From contig JANQQR010000023.1 of NCBI GenBank assembly GCA_028289195.1, positions 248,001-312,000 on the forward strand: DNA of 64,000 nt, read 5' to 3'. The position numbers and the translations under genes are program-made. The notes below the pieces were generated by a model, which was given only the letters and a program-made list of their open reading frames with translations, searched no databases and was not told the origin of the DNA. The DNA comes from Phycisphaerales bacterium. Lineage in GTDB: Bacteria > Planctomycetota > Phycisphaerae > Phycisphaerales > UBA1924. Positions 39,806 to 49,389 of this stretch are shown one piece after another (the stretch's first letter is position 1; every line of letters begins with the position of its first letter).

Positions 39806-39919
39806 AGCCGGGATGGTACGCCGGGAGAGGTGGCTGGGCGCTTCCAACGGCACGAGTTCAATCGGATTCGGGAACCCGGCTTCGCTCGGCGGATCTTCAA
39901 AGCTCGGGAGTACACCCGG

Positions 39920-40564
39920 TCACCCGTCATCGGGCGCTGAAGCGCTGCTGCGGCGTGCGCTGGAGTAGGTTGGTGGGTGCAGGTCGAACACGATCCCCGC
40001 GCCCCGGAGCGCGAACGCGACGCCGGCCCCGACCCAGATCGCGACCCACGTCGGCGCCCCAAGCGAGTCGAGGCCGACGAGCACGCCGGAGCCCGCCAGC
40101 GCCGCCGACATGTAGATCTCCCGATGGAGCATCAGGGGGATCTCGTTGCGGATCATCTCGCGGATCACGCCGCCGCCCGTGGCCGTGAGCACCCCCATGA
40201 GAATGGCCACGAGCGGCCGGGCCCCGGACTCGAGGGCGATCGCGGACCCGATGACCGCAAAGACGGCCAGGCCCACTGCGTCCGACCAGACGAGCGCCTT
40301 GTGCAGGCGCGGGAGGCGGTGCGCCACGAAGAAGACGAGCACCGCGCCGCTGACGCACAGGACGATGTACGCCGGCTCTTCCGCCCAGAACACGAGGCCG
40401 CGGTTCAGGATCAGGTCTCGGAGAGTCCCTCCGCCGACACCGGTCACGAAGGCCAGCAGCACGAACCCGCCCAGATCGAGTTTCTTCTCGGCGGCGGCGA
40501 GCCCGCCGGTCACCGCGAACACGAGGGTGCCAAAGTAGTCGCCGAGAGTGAGCAGTTCGAGCAT
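39920..40564 (-). CDS. TRIC/UPF0126 family cation channel
   Basis: A 214-aa protein. The ATG at 40564 (MLELLTLGDYFG) gives the N-terminal helix; a longer in-frame start would add a hydrophilic 41-residue tail. Seven hydrophobic segments form two repeats, each with a conserved glycine-rich turn (FVTGVGGGTLRDLI and GVLTATGGGVIREMI). This is the UPF0126/YicG group, related to trimeric intracellular cation channels. Inner membrane. Physiological role in bacteria is poorly known. Confidence 0.88.
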   Translation of the reverse strand: MLELLTLGDYFGTLVFAVTGGLAAAEKKLDLGGFVLLAFVTGVGGGTLRDLILNRGLVFWAEEPAYIVLCVSGAVLVFFVAHRLPRLHKALVWSDAVGLAVFAVIGSAIALESGARPLVAILMGVLTATGGGVIREMIRNEIPLMLHREIYMSAALAGSGVLVGLDSLGAPTWVAIWVGAGVAFALRGAGIVFDLHPPTYSSARRSSASAPDDG

Positions 40565-41000
40565 GATGAAATCCGGCGGCGTGCGCGAGGGCTGGGTCAA
40601 GGCCAATCGTACCGATGCATCGGCGACGATCAGCACGCCGCCCCGATCGGTGTAAACCACAGCAAGCCACGTCGAGCGCAGCCACACCGATCAACGAGAA
40701 TACTCGGACGCCGTCGACGCTCAGAGCGGAGCGTCTGTCAGCCTGCCGCGGGAGTACGAGCCTTACTGTCGCAGATGGCCCGCGAGCGTGGGCGCCGGTG
40801 GCTCCCGCCACCCGTTCAAACACCTGGGTGGGCGCGTCGCCGCGAGCCCGGTGAGCCCCAAGACCGTTGGGCCGGACGCAAGCAGCAACTCGCCCATGAC
40901 GACACCCAGGGGTATGTTCGGGGCTAGGGCAGTTCCCTCGGAGCGACCCAGGGTCCCGATTCTCCACCCGCAGCCCCCGCACACCGACCAACACCACCCC
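40565..41000. other. Intergenic region between divergent TRIC and YdcZ genes
   Basis: 436 bases with no convincing gene on either strand; short frames are GC-driven and lack good start sites. It should hold the two divergent promoters. No strong hairpin or repeat was seen. Confidence 0.5.
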
Positions 41001-41498
41001 ATGAACATCCTTCTCACGCTCGTTGCGGTCTGTGTCGGCGTCCTCATCGCCGTGCAGCCCGCCCTCAACACGCAACTGGCGCGCTCCCTCGGGCACGCCT
41101 ACTACGGCGCGTTCACGAACTTCCTCGTGGGGTTCGCCGCGCTCGCCACCATCGGGCTGGTGGTGATCCGGCCGGGCATCCCGAAGGTGTCGACGCTCGC
41201 GGGGGCGCCCTGGTGGTCCTGGCTGGGCGGGCTCCTGGGCGCGACGTTCGTCACGCTCGCGATCCTGCTGCTGCCCCGCCTGGGCGCTGTGCTGATGATC
41301 GGCGCGATCCTCGTCGGGCAGCTGCTCGCGGCTGCCGCGATCGATCAGCTCGGCCTGCTCGGCGTCAAGCAGCAGTCGATCACGCCGATGCGCCTCGTGG
41401 GCATTCTGGTGCTGCTCGCGGGGCTGGTTCTCGTTCAACTGGGCGCGCCGAGCGGCACCGCGGGCGTGGAGCCGAGCGAAGCCGCAAGCGCGGATTAG
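41001..41498 (+). CDS. YdcZ-type (DUF606) small DMT transporter-like protein
   Basis: A 165-aa protein with five hydrophobic helices. The ATG at 41001 begins MNILLTLVAVCVGVLIAVQP. PALNTQLARSL and PWWSWLGGLLGATFVT are characteristic of the YdcZ/DUF606 group of drug/metabolite transporters, of usual length. Inner membrane. A short GAPSGTAG tail is present. Substrate unknown; related proteins are thought to work as dimers or as paired halves. Confidence 0.82.
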   Translation: MNILLTLVAVCVGVLIAVQPALNTQLARSLGHAYYGAFTNFLVGFAALATIGLVVIRPGIPKVSTLAGAPWWSWLGGLLGATFVTLAILLLPRLGAVLMIGAILVGQLLAAAAIDQLGLLGVKQQSITPMRLVGILVLLAGLVLVQLGAPSGTAGVEPSEAASAD

Positions 41499-41625
41499 CG
41501 ACGCCGACGCATCGCCGCCACTCCGGCGAAGCCGAGCAGAGTGGCCGAGATTGCATGCTGACGCGCTGCGTGGTCGCTGCGTACTGCGCCGGTACAGTGA
41601 TCTGCACAACGCCACGAGGACCACC

Positions 41626-43296
41626 ATGAACAGCCTCACAATGATCGTCCAGCTTCTCGGCGGGCTCGCGCTCTTCCTCTACGGGATGGAGAAGATGACC
41701 GACGGGCTCAAGGCGGCGGCGGGCAAGCAGATGAACGCCCTGCTCTCGAAGCTGACCACCAACCGGGTCATGGGGGCGATCACCGGCATGCTGGTAACCG
41801 CCGTGATCCAGTCGTCGTCGGTCACCACCGTGCTCGTCGTCGGCTTCGTGAGCGCGGGCCTCATGTCGCTGGTGCAGTCGGTGGGCGTCATCTTCGGGGC
41901 CAACGTCGGCACGACGATCACGGCGCAGATCGTGGCGTTCAACATGACGGCGCTCGCTCTGCCGCTCATCACGATCGGTTTCGGGATGGGCTTTATCTGG
42001 AAGAATGGGACCGCGCGCCACTACGGCGCCATGCTCATGGGGCTGGGCCTCATCTTTTACGGCATGGCGGCCATGGGCGGGGCGATGTCGCCCCTGCGTA
42101 CGAACCCGCAGTTCGCCGAGTTCATGCAGTCGCTCACGAACCCGTTCCTGGGGATGCTCGCGGGCGCTGTGTTCACGGCGCTCGTGCAGTCATCGTCGGC
42201 GACGATCGGACTCGCGGTGGTGATGGCCACGCAGGGGCTCATTCCCTTGCCCGCCGGCATCGCGCTCGTGTTCGGCGCGAAGATCGGCACGTGCGTGACC
42301 GCGCTGCTGGCGGCGATCGGCAAGCCGCAGGAAGCGAAGCGTGCCGCGGCGATCCATGTGCTGTTCAATCTGGCTGGGGCGATGGTCTGGCTGCCGTTCA
42401 TCGATCAGCTGGCGGCGATCGCTGCGTGGGTGTCGCCGGCCGCGACCGAATTGGAAGGCGTCGAGCGCATGGCCGAGGAGGTCCCCCGGCAGATCGCCAA
42501 CGCGGCAACGATCTGGGCGTGCGCCAACGCGATCGTGTTCCTGCCCTTCAGCGGCGTGTTCGCCTGGCTCGCCGGCCGGATCGTGCCGGAGCGCGCGTCC
42601 GCCGGACGCGTGATCGTCGAGGCGAAGTACCTCGATGATGCGCTGCTGCAGGTGCCGTCGATGGCGCTCGAACGTGCCCGCATGGAGCTCGGGCACATGG
42701 CCGAGATCGTGGAGAACATGCTGGCGAAGCTGGAAGCGGTGTTCGAGAGCGGGGACTCGACCGCGGTGTCGCAGCAGCACGACCAGGTCGTCGTGCTCCG
42801 CGATGCGATTCTCGCGTTCCTGCAGAAGGCCGGGCGCCGGGAGATGACCGACGCCGAAGCCGACGAACTCGCGAGGCTCGTCGCTGCGACGAGCGAGATC
42901 GAGGAGATGAGCGGCGCCATCGGACGCGAGCTCGCGCCTCTCGCCGAGACGTTCCGGCAGGCCAGTCTCACACCATCGGAGGACACGCGCACGCGCCTGC
43001 GGCAGCTTCGTGAGGCGATGGATGAAGCGGCCCGTTCGGCCCTCCTCGCGCTGGTCGAGATGGATGAGCGTGCGGCCCAGCGGGTGGTGGCGAACCACGC
43101 GAAGTTCCGGACACTCGGGGCGGAGCTCAGCCGCCTCCAAGCCGAGCGTCTGGCTGAGGACGATCCGGAGCGCCTCCTGAAGCACCGCATGCAGATCGAT
43201 GTGCTCGACAAACTCCGGCGTGTCTACCGATGCGCCGAGCACATGGCGATCTCGGTCCTGCCGAGAGGGGCCCTCGCCGGCGAGATCTCCGGTTAG
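41626..43296 (+). CDS. Na+/phosphate cotransporter family protein (NptA/YjbB-like) with PhoU-like tail
   Basis: A 556-aa protein. The ATG at 41626 (MNSLTMIVQLLGGLALFLYGMEKM) gives the first helix. The two Na/Pi symporter repeats carry QSSS motifs: VIQSSSVTTVLVVGF and LVQSSSATIGLAVV. After the transmembrane part (residues about 1-330), a helical C-terminal domain (about 350-550) resembles PhoU. Known relatives move phosphate with Na+, and YjbB-like members export it. Direction here is unknown. Confidence 0.88.
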   Translation: MNSLTMIVQLLGGLALFLYGMEKMTDGLKAAAGKQMNALLSKLTTNRVMGAITGMLVTAVIQSSSVTTVLVVGFVSAGLMSLVQSVGVIFGANVGTTITAQIVAFNMTALALPLITIGFGMGFIWKNGTARHYGAMLMGLGLIFYGMAAMGGAMSPLRTNPQFAEFMQSLTNPFLGMLAGAVFTALVQSSSATIGLAVVMATQGLIPLPAGIALVFGAKIGTCVTALLAAIGKPQEAKRAAAIHVLFNLAGAMVWLPFIDQLAAIAAWVSPAATELEGVERMAEEVPRQIANAATIWACANAIVFLPFSGVFAWLAGRIVPERASAGRVIVEAKYLDDALLQVPSMALERARMELGHMAEIVENMLAKLEAVFESGDSTAVSQQHDQVVVLRDAILAFLQKAGRREMTDAEADELARLVAATSEIEEMSGAIGRELAPLAETFRQASLTPSEDTRTRLRQLREAMDEAARSALLALVEMDERAAQRVVANHAKFRTLGAELSRLQAERLAEDDPERLLKHRMQIDVLDKLRRVYRCAEHMAISVLPRGALAGEISG

Positions 43297-43328
43297 TCGG
43301 CGCGTCGTCCGCTCAGCTCGGCACAGGT

Positions 43329-43351
43329 CCGACAGGATCCCGGCCTGTCGG
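43329..43351. terminator. Hairpin between convergent Na/Pi transporter and aquaporin genes
   Basis: A perfect 8-bp stem CCGACAGG/CCTGTCGG (43329-43336 with 43344-43351, 7-nt loop) in the 57-nt gap between two convergent stop codons. No T run on either side, so termination is only suggested. Confidence 0.4.
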
Positions 43352-43353
43352 TG

Positions 43354-44091
43354 TCACGCCCCTTCGCCCTCTTCAGACCCCCGGCTCCCGGCGAGCGCGG
43401 GGTAGACCAGCCCCGCGAGCGCCGCTCCGAGAAGGGGTGCGACCCAGAACAACCAGAGCTGGCTGATCGCCCAGCCGCCGACGAAGAACGCGGGAGCCGT
43501 GCTGCGCGCAGGGTTGACCGAGAGGTTCGTCACCGGGATCCCGATCAGGTGGATCAGCGTGAGCCCCAAGCCGATCGCGATCGGCGCGAAGCCCGCGGGT
43601 GCTCTCGAGTCCGTGGCGCCCAGGATGATGATCAGGAAGAAGAAGGTCAGGACGATCTCGGCGACAAGCGCGGCGACCATGGAGTAGCCGCCAGGGGAGT
43701 GGTCGCCGTAGCCGTTGGCGGCGAAGCCGCTGGCCACGACATCGAAGCCCGGCTTGCCCGTTGCGATGACATACAGAACCGCGGCCCCGGCGATGCCGCC
43801 GATGAGTTGGCCGATCACGTACGCCGGGAGTTCCTTGGCGGGGAAGCGCCCGCCGATCACGAGGCCGAGCGAGACCGCCGGGTTGAGGTGGCAGCCGGAG
43901 ATGTGGCCGATGGCGTAGGCCATGGTCATGACCGTGAGCCCGAACGCCAGCGCGACGCCGACGAACGCGATCCCGAGATTGATGCCGGCGTCGTCGACGA
44001 ACATCGCAGCGAGGACCGCCGACCCGCACCCGCCGAAGACGAGCCAGAACGTTCCGATGCTTTCCGCCAGCGTCCGATTCACGAGTTTCAT
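43354..44091 (-). CDS. aqpZ: Aquaporin Z-like water channel (MIP family)
   Basis: A 245-aa protein with six transmembrane helices. Both NPA motifs are present: HLNPAVSLG and VNPARSTAP, with the selectivity Arg following the second. The N-terminus [17 protein letters not shown] is typical of AqpZ. A short acidic tail ([10 protein letters not shown]) ends the protein. Known role: rapid water movement across the inner membrane in osmotic change. Confidence 0.93.
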   Translation of the reverse strand: MKLVNRTLAESIGTFWLVFGGCGSAVLAAMFVDDAGINLGIAFVGVALAFGLTVMTMAYAIGHISGCHLNPAVSLGLVIGGRFPAKELPAYVIGQLIGGIAGAAVLYVIATGKPGFDVVASGFAANGYGDHSPGGYSMVAALVAEIVLTFFFLIIILGATDSRAPAGFAPIAIGLGLTLIHLIGIPVTNLSVNPARSTAPAFFVGGWAISQLWLFWVAPLLGAALAGLVYPALAGSRGSEEGEGA

Positions 44092-44386
44092 GACGTCGAT
44101 CGCTCCCTTCTGGTGGAATCACGCGCGATGTTGAACGGCACAGACCGCCGGGCCCCGGCGTGATGATCGGTCGATCGACCGAACCCACGAACCACGCTCA
44201 CTCGGCTCACCCGCTCCATGGGGTGGCCGCACTGGGCCGCGCACTATCCGATCTTCGGCTGGATCGCCGGTTCGACTGTTGGAACGACCGGACGCCAGCC
44301 TCGGGCGATGCTCCGATGGGCCTGGGACGGCGCGGAAACGACTCGCGAGCGGTGCTACGGTTCGGTTTCGAGAGGATCCACACACA

Positions 44387-45586
44387 ATGGACAGACGTCT
44401 CTTCTGCCAGTCCGCCGTGGCGACCGGGGTCGCCCTGGCCAGCGCGGCCAGCCGGGGATTCGCCCAATCTTCCCAGGCTGGTCGCCCGATCGACGAACCG
44501 AACCTCTTCACGCCGCTCGAGCTGCGGGGAGTGACCCTGCGCAATCGGATCGCGATGTCGCCGATGTGCCAGTACGCCAGCGAAGACGGATTCGCGAACG
44601 AATGGCATCTCGCGCATCACGCGGCCCGCGCGGTCGGCGGCGCCGGGTTGCTGATGGCGGAGGCCACGGGCGTGGAGCCGGAGGGACGCATCACGCCCAA
44701 CTGCCTGGGCATCTGGAAGGACGAGCACGTTCCGGCGTTGCGCCGGGTGACGGACTTCGTGCGCGAGCACGGGTCGGTGCCGGGTATTCAGCTGGCCCAC
44801 GCCGGCGTCAAGTCCTCGCGGCACGGCCCGCTCCACCCCACGCCGAACGCGTATGTGCCGCTCGATGAAGGCGGCTGGATGCCGGTCGGTCCGACCGCGA
44901 AGCGATTCCGCTCGGACGGCCCGGTGCCGCACGAGCTGACGATCGACGAGATCCGCGCGATCACCGGGTCCTTTGCGGCGGCGGCGCAGCGTTCGATCGC
45001 CGCTGGGTTCGGCGTGGTCGAGCTGCACTTTGCGCACGGGTACCTCGGCCACAGCTTCCTCTCGCCGCTCATGAACGACCGGACGGATGACTACGGCGGC
45101 TCGTTCGACAACCGGGTGCGCTTCCTGCTCGAGACGGCACGCGCCGTCCGGCGGGCGCTTCCCGAGGACGCCCCGCTGTTCGTGCGCCTGTCGTGCACCG
45201 ATTGGGTCGAGGGCGGCTGGACCATCGACGACTCGGTGAAGGCGTCGAGTCTGCTCGCGGAAGAAGGCGTGGATCTCATCGACTGCTCAACCGGCGGCGC
45301 GACGCGGAACGCCAACATCCCGGTCGGCCCGGACTACCAGGTTCCGTTCGCCGAGCAGATCCGACGCGAGGCCGGGATCGCGACGGGCGCCGTCGGGCTC
45401 ATCACCGAGCCCGCGCAGGCCGAAGCGATCATCGCCGAGGGGCGCGCTGACCTGATCCTGATGGGTCGCCAGTTCCTGCGTGAGCCGCACTGGGCGCACC
45501 GCGCCTGGGTCGAGTTCAAGTCGGAGACGCCGCCACCGATCGCGAAGGAGTACGCGTGGGCCCTGGCGGAGACCCGCCGGAAGTGA
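44387..45586 (+). CDS. Tat-targeted old yellow enzyme (YqjM-type NADH:flavin oxidoreductase)
   Basis: A 399-aa protein. The ATG at 44387 begins MDRRLFCQSAVATGVALASA, a twin-arginine-like leader, then a mature part starting near residue 27. The OYE barrel shows MSPMCQYASEDG (C61, the FMN-tuning Cys of the YqjM class), GIQLAHAGVKSS, VELHFAHGYLGHSFLSPLMN and RTDDYGGSFDNRVRF, all typical. In QLAHAG the usual next residue (Arg) is Val. Folded FMN enzymes can use Tat, so export fits. Known relatives reduce activated C=C bonds with NAD(P)H; supply of that donor outside the cytoplasm is unclear. Confidence 0.85.
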   Translation: MDRRLFCQSAVATGVALASAASRGFAQSSQAGRPIDEPNLFTPLELRGVTLRNRIAMSPMCQYASEDGFANEWHLAHHAARAVGGAGLLMAEATGVEPEGRITPNCLGIWKDEHVPALRRVTDFVREHGSVPGIQLAHAGVKSSRHGPLHPTPNAYVPLDEGGWMPVGPTAKRFRSDGPVPHELTIDEIRAITGSFAAAAQRSIAAGFGVVELHFAHGYLGHSFLSPLMNDRTDDYGGSFDNRVRFLLETARAVRRALPEDAPLFVRLSCTDWVEGGWTIDDSVKASSLLAEEGVDLIDCSTGGATRNANIPVGPDYQVPFAEQIRREAGIATGAVGLITEPAQAEAIIAEGRADLILMGRQFLREPHWAHRAWVEFKSETPPPIAKEYAWALAETRRK

Positions 45587-45603
45587 CGTAAGGCGCCGGC
45601 CGA

Positions 45604-46470
45604 TCAAGCCGGCGGATTGACCGCCTCGTACACCGCGCTGACGTCGTGCCCGCCCAGCCCCATTGACGCGGCCTTGGCGTAGACGTCTCGGATTGCGCGC
45701 ATCACGGCCGTCTCCAGGCCCAGGCGCTCGGCAAAGTCCACGGCCTGGTCCACGGAGAGGATCATGTTGTCGATCGTCCAGCTCCCGCTGCCGTAGTCGC
45801 GCCGGATCATCTCGGGGATGATGTCGGCGGCTCCGGTGATCGCGAGGGTCGGATTGTCCGACAGCATGGAGCATGCGACGTCTGTCGGCAGCCCGAGCTT
45901 CTCGAACGCGGCGACCGGGTAGGTCATCGCGATCGTCATGAACATGTAGGACAGCCAGAGCGACATCTGCGCCTTGGACGCGTTCCCCACGGCGCCGACA
46001 TCGTGCACGCGCGGGCCGAGTTGGGCGAAGATCTCGCGCCAGCGCTCGGCGTGCCCGTCCGCGCAGGCGATGATGAACTCCGACCGTCGCTCCTGGACCT
46101 GTTCGGGGTAGGTGCCGATGGCCACCTCGGAATAGTGACCCCCCGCCGCCGTGACGTCGCGCGCGAGCGAAAGGGTCTCTTCGGGCGACATCGCCGCGGC
46201 GCTGATGAGAGCCCGCCCCGCCAGAGACGGCTTCGTGTCCTCGGCGAACAGCGTGCTCCGCGTGCTCGCCTCGTCGAGCAGCACCGCGATCGTGAAGTCC
46301 GACGCAGCGATCGCGTCACCGGCGCTCTCCGCGACAGCGGCGCCGATTGCTGCCAGCGGCTCCGTCTTCTCCCGCGTGCGATTGAACACCGTCAGGGTGT
46401 GCCCTGCGTCGATCAGACCGCTCGCGATCGCCGATCCCATATTCCCCGTGCCGATGACCGAGATGTCCAT
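45604..46470 (-). CDS. 3-hydroxyisobutyrate dehydrogenase-family oxidoreductase
   Basis: A 288-aa protein. The ATG at 46470 has GAGAAAGGA upstream. The NAD-binding motif is VIGTGNMGSAIASGL, residues about 5-19, and R31 after the second strand suggests NADP preference. The catalytic Lys166 lies in GNASKAQMSLW, where the Asn of classical HIBADH is replaced. The C-terminal helical domain completes the 6-phosphogluconate-dehydrogenase fold. Known members include HIBADH, glyoxylate reductase and imine reductases; the substrate cannot be assigned. It converges with the OYE gene, 17 nt between. Confidence 0.82.
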   Translation of the reverse strand: MDISVIGTGNMGSAIASGLIDAGHTLTVFNRTREKTEPLAAIGAAVAESAGDAIAASDFTIAVLLDEASTRSTLFAEDTKPSLAGRALISAAAMSPEETLSLARDVTAAGGHYSEVAIGTYPEQVQERRSEFIIACADGHAERWREIFAQLGPRVHDVGAVGNASKAQMSLWLSYMFMTIAMTYPVAAFEKLGLPTDVACSMLSDNPTLAITGAADIIPEMIRRDYGSGSWTIDNMILSVDQAVDFAERLGLETAVMRAIRDVYAKAASMGLGGHDVSAVYEAVNPPA

Positions 46471-46502
46471 GACGCGTCCTTTCTCGAGAGGCGGCAATGG
46501 AG

Positions 46503-47126
46503 TCAGTTCTTCCCGGACACGCGATCCCAGAACTCTGCGCGGTCGTTCGTGCGCGGGAAGGGACCCGACGGCACTTCCGCGCCGAGGAACTCGCAGAGCG
46601 GCTCCCACCCTTCGCGCACCTGGAACACGAGCAGCTGATCGCTCGGGATCGTGCTCCGCACGGCGTCGTTGTGGGCCTGGAACGCGTCGATCAATCCGTC
46701 GCGATCGAGGCCGGTTGGGAAGCCCGTCTTGGCGATCACTCCGGCGCACATCTCCAGCCACTCGGTCATCTCGGGCGGCGCGTCGTCGCGATTGGAGAGC
46801 AGGGTGAAGATCGTCGAACCAAAGCTGTCCGCCCAGCTCTCGGGGCTGCGGTGCGTCAGCACGAACTTGGCCGACGGATAGGCCGCATGCAGCTCGCGGA
46901 AGAACCCGGCGGTGGGCCAGTCGACGGCGCTGGCGTAGCCGTCGTAGATCGCTTGCCAGTCGGGGCTCCCGCTCAGCGCCGACGACCAGAGGGGCACCTG
47001 GACGGGCATCTTTTGGAGGACTTCCTCCATGTGGTGGCACGGACCCGCGCCGAGCTGCTCGAGGGCGAGCTTGAGCGAGTACGTGCCGGTGCGACCGACG
47101 CCGGTGCCGATGACATTCATGGTCAT
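46503..47126 (-). CDS. Sulfotransferase-family P-loop protein
   Basis: A 207-aa protein. The ATG at 47126 (MTMNVIGTGVGRTGTYSLKL) is preferred over longer starts: GAGGAG lies 9-12 nt upstream. The PAPS-binding P-loop reads GVGRTGTYSLK, and LGAGPCHHMEEVL follows, as in Sulfotransferase_4 (PF17784) proteins. KFVLTHRSPESWADSF gives the 3'-phosphate-binding R and S. The acceptor substrate is unknown. Next to the HIBADH gene (32 nt), probably co-transcribed. Confidence 0.8.
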   Translation of the reverse strand: MTMNVIGTGVGRTGTYSLKLALEQLGAGPCHHMEEVLQKMPVQVPLWSSALSGSPDWQAIYDGYASAVDWPTAGFFRELHAAYPSAKFVLTHRSPESWADSFGSTIFTLLSNRDDAPPEMTEWLEMCAGVIAKTGFPTGLDRDGLIDAFQAHNDAVRSTIPSDQLLVFQVREGWEPLCEFLGAEVPSGPFPRTNDRAEFWDRVSGKN

Positions 47127-47364
47127 TCCCGAGTTCTCCTCACACGTGTTCGATTGCGCGACCCACTGCACGCCGATGCGCTCGATCGGACTCATCGCTG
47201 ATGCTGAAGCGTACCGCTGGGCGAATGCGGATGCGCCGAAGCGATCCACGCCGGGGAGGCGCGTTTCACGGAAGACTGGGCTCGTCATTGGTCGACGGCT
47301 CGGCCAAGCCATCGCGGAATCTGCGCGACGCAGCGCAACGTGGCGCAATCCGATGCGCAAGCCC

Positions 47365-47388
47365 AAAACGAGAACCGCCCTCGGCGGT
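47365..47388 (-). terminator. Rho-independent terminator after the tRNA-Asp-like remnant
   Basis: A 6-bp stem (47388-47383 with 47379-47374), 3-nt loop, then TCTCG and TTTT on the minus strand. It follows both the beta-lactamase-family gene (stop at 47523) and the tRNA remnant. Confidence 0.7.
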
Positions 47389-47406
47389 ACGCCAAGGGCT
47401 GTTTAC

Positions 47407-47454
47407 AAGCGAGGCCGACGGGGCTCCAACCCGCAATCTCCGGAGCGACGGTCT
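47407..47454 (-). repeat. Diverged copy of the tRNA-Asp 3' part (pseudo-tRNA or attachment-site remnant)
   Basis: 48 bases match the anticodon-to-3'-end part of tRNA-Asp (49360-49313) in 40 of 48 positions and in the same orientation, including the GTC anticodon and T-loop region. The 5' half of a tRNA is missing: no partner for the acceptor stem exists upstream. The rest of the surrounding 47127-47522 interval shows only an 8-bp inverted repeat (47452-47473) and the terminator. Confidence 0.65.
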
Positions 47455-47522
47455 CAGGGACGAAGCCCTGAGAGGCTCTGGGCGTAGATCTGGAGGACCG
47501 GATTGGGGTGGAATCCGGCAGG

Positions 47523-48989
47523 TCAGACTGGCCCGTTCGACACACCGTGGCGCGTGTGCGCGAGCACCAGTCGCAACAGCGCCCAAGCGAGCCCGGACAC
47601 GGCTGTGGCGACAACGAAGAGCACGAAGTCGGGTTGGTACACCCGCAGAGTTGCCAGCGATACTCCGAAGAGGCGGGGCATCACCACGACGAGGAACCAC
47701 GCAAGACCACCCATCGCGATGAGCGGAAACCACAGGCTGAACAACCCGAATCGGCTCTCCCTCTTCTTTCGCAGAGCCGGCCGTGCGCGCCAGGACACCA
47801 CTGCCAACAGAAGGAACAGAGGAGGCGAAAGGGCGATCGACAGGTAGAGCGTCCTTGGTCCCCATCGCGATCCATCATCATCATGGGGCTGTCCCAGGGA
47901 GCGCGCCGCGACGCCTCCGATGAGGTACCAGGTATCGCTGAAGCCGAAGCCGCTATTGGCGTTGACCATGACGGCCACCGCGCGTCCCCGCGCCGGATCG
48001 AGCGAGGCCAGAGCCTCCGCTCCGGGCACCAGGCCGGTGTGGTACACGATCCCTCTATGCGTATCGATGGACCAGCCCAGGCCGTAATACGGTGAGAGCG
48101 GGCCCGATGGCTGCATCATGCGCGCCTTGCCCGCACCGCTGAGAATGTCGTCCTCCGGGTTGAGCCACATAGCCAGGTACAGCGCCATGTCAGAAGCGCT
48201 TGCGGTGATGCCTCCGGAGGGAGCGTTGATCCGGTCAGGGTGGGGTTCGCCTCCGGTGCGCACGCCACCGAACCAGGGACGATGCCCGATCGCAATATCG
48301 TCAGGAACACCCACTCCGCCGACCGAGGTGTTGGTCATGCCCAGCGGCTCGAGAATGTGGAGTGCTACATACTCCGCGTAGTTCTGGCCGCTCACTCGCT
48401 CGATGACCGCGCCAAGGACTCGATAGTTCGCGTTGGAGTACTCCCAAAGGGTGCCCGGCGCGTTCTCCGGCTGAAGCCGCGCAAGGAATGCTGCGTTCTC
48501 TCCGAGAGCGGTCGGTGACGAGGACCCGCCGGCACGACCGCTGTGGCCCTGCTGCGTCGAATAGCCACTTGTATGGTTCAGCAGTTGGAGGATCGTAATG
48601 TCCTTTGCGGGCCCTTCCGCAAAGGCCTCCAGGTACGTCGACACGCGAGCATCCAGCTGGACCCTGCCCGCTTCGATCAATTGCATGATCGCAAGCGCGG
48701 TGAAGCTCTTGGAAACCGAGCCAAGCGGGAACTGTGTGTCGGCGGTGACATCGCGGTCGCCGCCCTTGCGAGCTTTGCCCGCAGCGTGTGCCACAGACTC
48801 TCCGCCGTCGACGATGGCGTAGGCGACCGCGGGCGCGGCGCTGCCGGGCAGCTGGGCTTTGACAAAGGCATCCACCTGATCGGTTTCCAGCGCAGCGGCG
48901 GGCGCGCTCGCCGAGACACTAGCCGCGAGCGCAACAAGAACCGTCCACATCCGCGTCAGACGAGTTCTGGTGGAAGGAGTACTCAGCAT
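47523..48989 (-). CDS. Exported beta-lactamase-family serine hydrolase with C-terminal membrane helices
   Basis: A 488-aa protein. The ATG at 48989 gives a signal peptide ending SASAPAAALE. The class C/PBP-like site is complete: S91-V-S-K94 (GSVSKSF), the YxN-type EYSNANY and HTGLVPG. After about residue 370 the chain has three to four hydrophobic helices (SIALSPPLFLLLAVVSW and following), so the protease-like domain is probably membrane-anchored. Families of this kind include D-aminopeptidases, esterases and carboxypeptidases; substrate unknown. It sits alone between the tRNA-Asp gene and the tRNA-like remnant; 326 nt separate its start from the tRNA. Confidence 0.85.
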   Translation of the reverse strand: MLSTPSTRTRLTRMWTVLVALAASVSASAPAAALETDQVDAFVKAQLPGSAAPAVAYAIVDGGESVAHAAGKARKGGDRDVTADTQFPLGSVSKSFTALAIMQLIEAGRVQLDARVSTYLEAFAEGPAKDITILQLLNHTSGYSTQQGHSGRAGGSSSPTALGENAAFLARLQPENAPGTLWEYSNANYRVLGAVIERVSGQNYAEYVALHILEPLGMTNTSVGGVGVPDDIAIGHRPWFGGVRTGGEPHPDRINAPSGGITASASDMALYLAMWLNPEDDILSGAGKARMMQPSGPLSPYYGLGWSIDTHRGIVYHTGLVPGAEALASLDPARGRAVAVMVNANSGFGFSDTWYLIGGVAARSLGQPHDDDGSRWGPRTLYLSIALSPPLFLLLAVVSWRARPALRKKRESRFGLFSLWFPLIAMGGLAWFLVVVMPRLFGVSLATLRVYQPDFVLFVVATAVSGLAWALLRLVLAHTRHGVSNGPV

Positions 48990-49262
48990 GATGAACAGAC
49001 ACAGATGTGCACGGACCGGCGCCAGCGGGGCGAGTATACCTGCGGCGTCATTGACGCAAAGATGATCCGAGCCGAGCGCCCGGCGGCATTGAGTTGGACT
49101 CGCCGCGCATGGCGAATCCACAACGCCTGATCCACTCACACTCCGGTCGTCCGACAGGCCGCCGGCCGAGAGAGACTGGAGACCACCGCACTTCCCCGCA
49201 ACAGGCCCGCAACAGGCCCGGCGAACGGAGCGCACAACGGCACGTCTGGGCGCGCCTCGTGC

Positions 49263-49307
49263 AAAACGAACAACCGCGTTTCGAGGTCCAGCGACCTGGA
49301 AACGCGG
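49263..49307 (-). terminator. Terminator downstream of tRNA-Asp
   Basis: A 15-bp stem with one mismatch (49307-49293 with 49288-49274), loop of 4 nt, followed by TTGTTCGTTTT on the minus strand. It starts 9 nt after the tRNA 3' end. Confidence 0.8.
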
Positions 49308-49315
49308 CTGAGAAG

Positions 49316-49389
<74 letters not shown>

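Noticed and set aside
39614..39853. Reading the TlpA-like gene as two separate short genes (39614-39853 and 39278-39586)
   Set aside because: The two halves are in one frame and together give a complete thioredoxin fold. The second half alone would lack the active site and start at a GTG within the fold.
40615..40854. Small 79-codon plus-strand frame in the TRIC-YdcZ gap
   Set aside because: No ribosome-binding site, no hydrophobic or domain pattern, Arg/Ser-rich composition as in other shadow frames.
47401..47490. A complete second tRNA at the tRNA-like remnant
   Set aside because: The acceptor stem has no 5' partner and the D-arm side is replaced by an unrelated 8-bp inverted repeat; only the 3' part matches.
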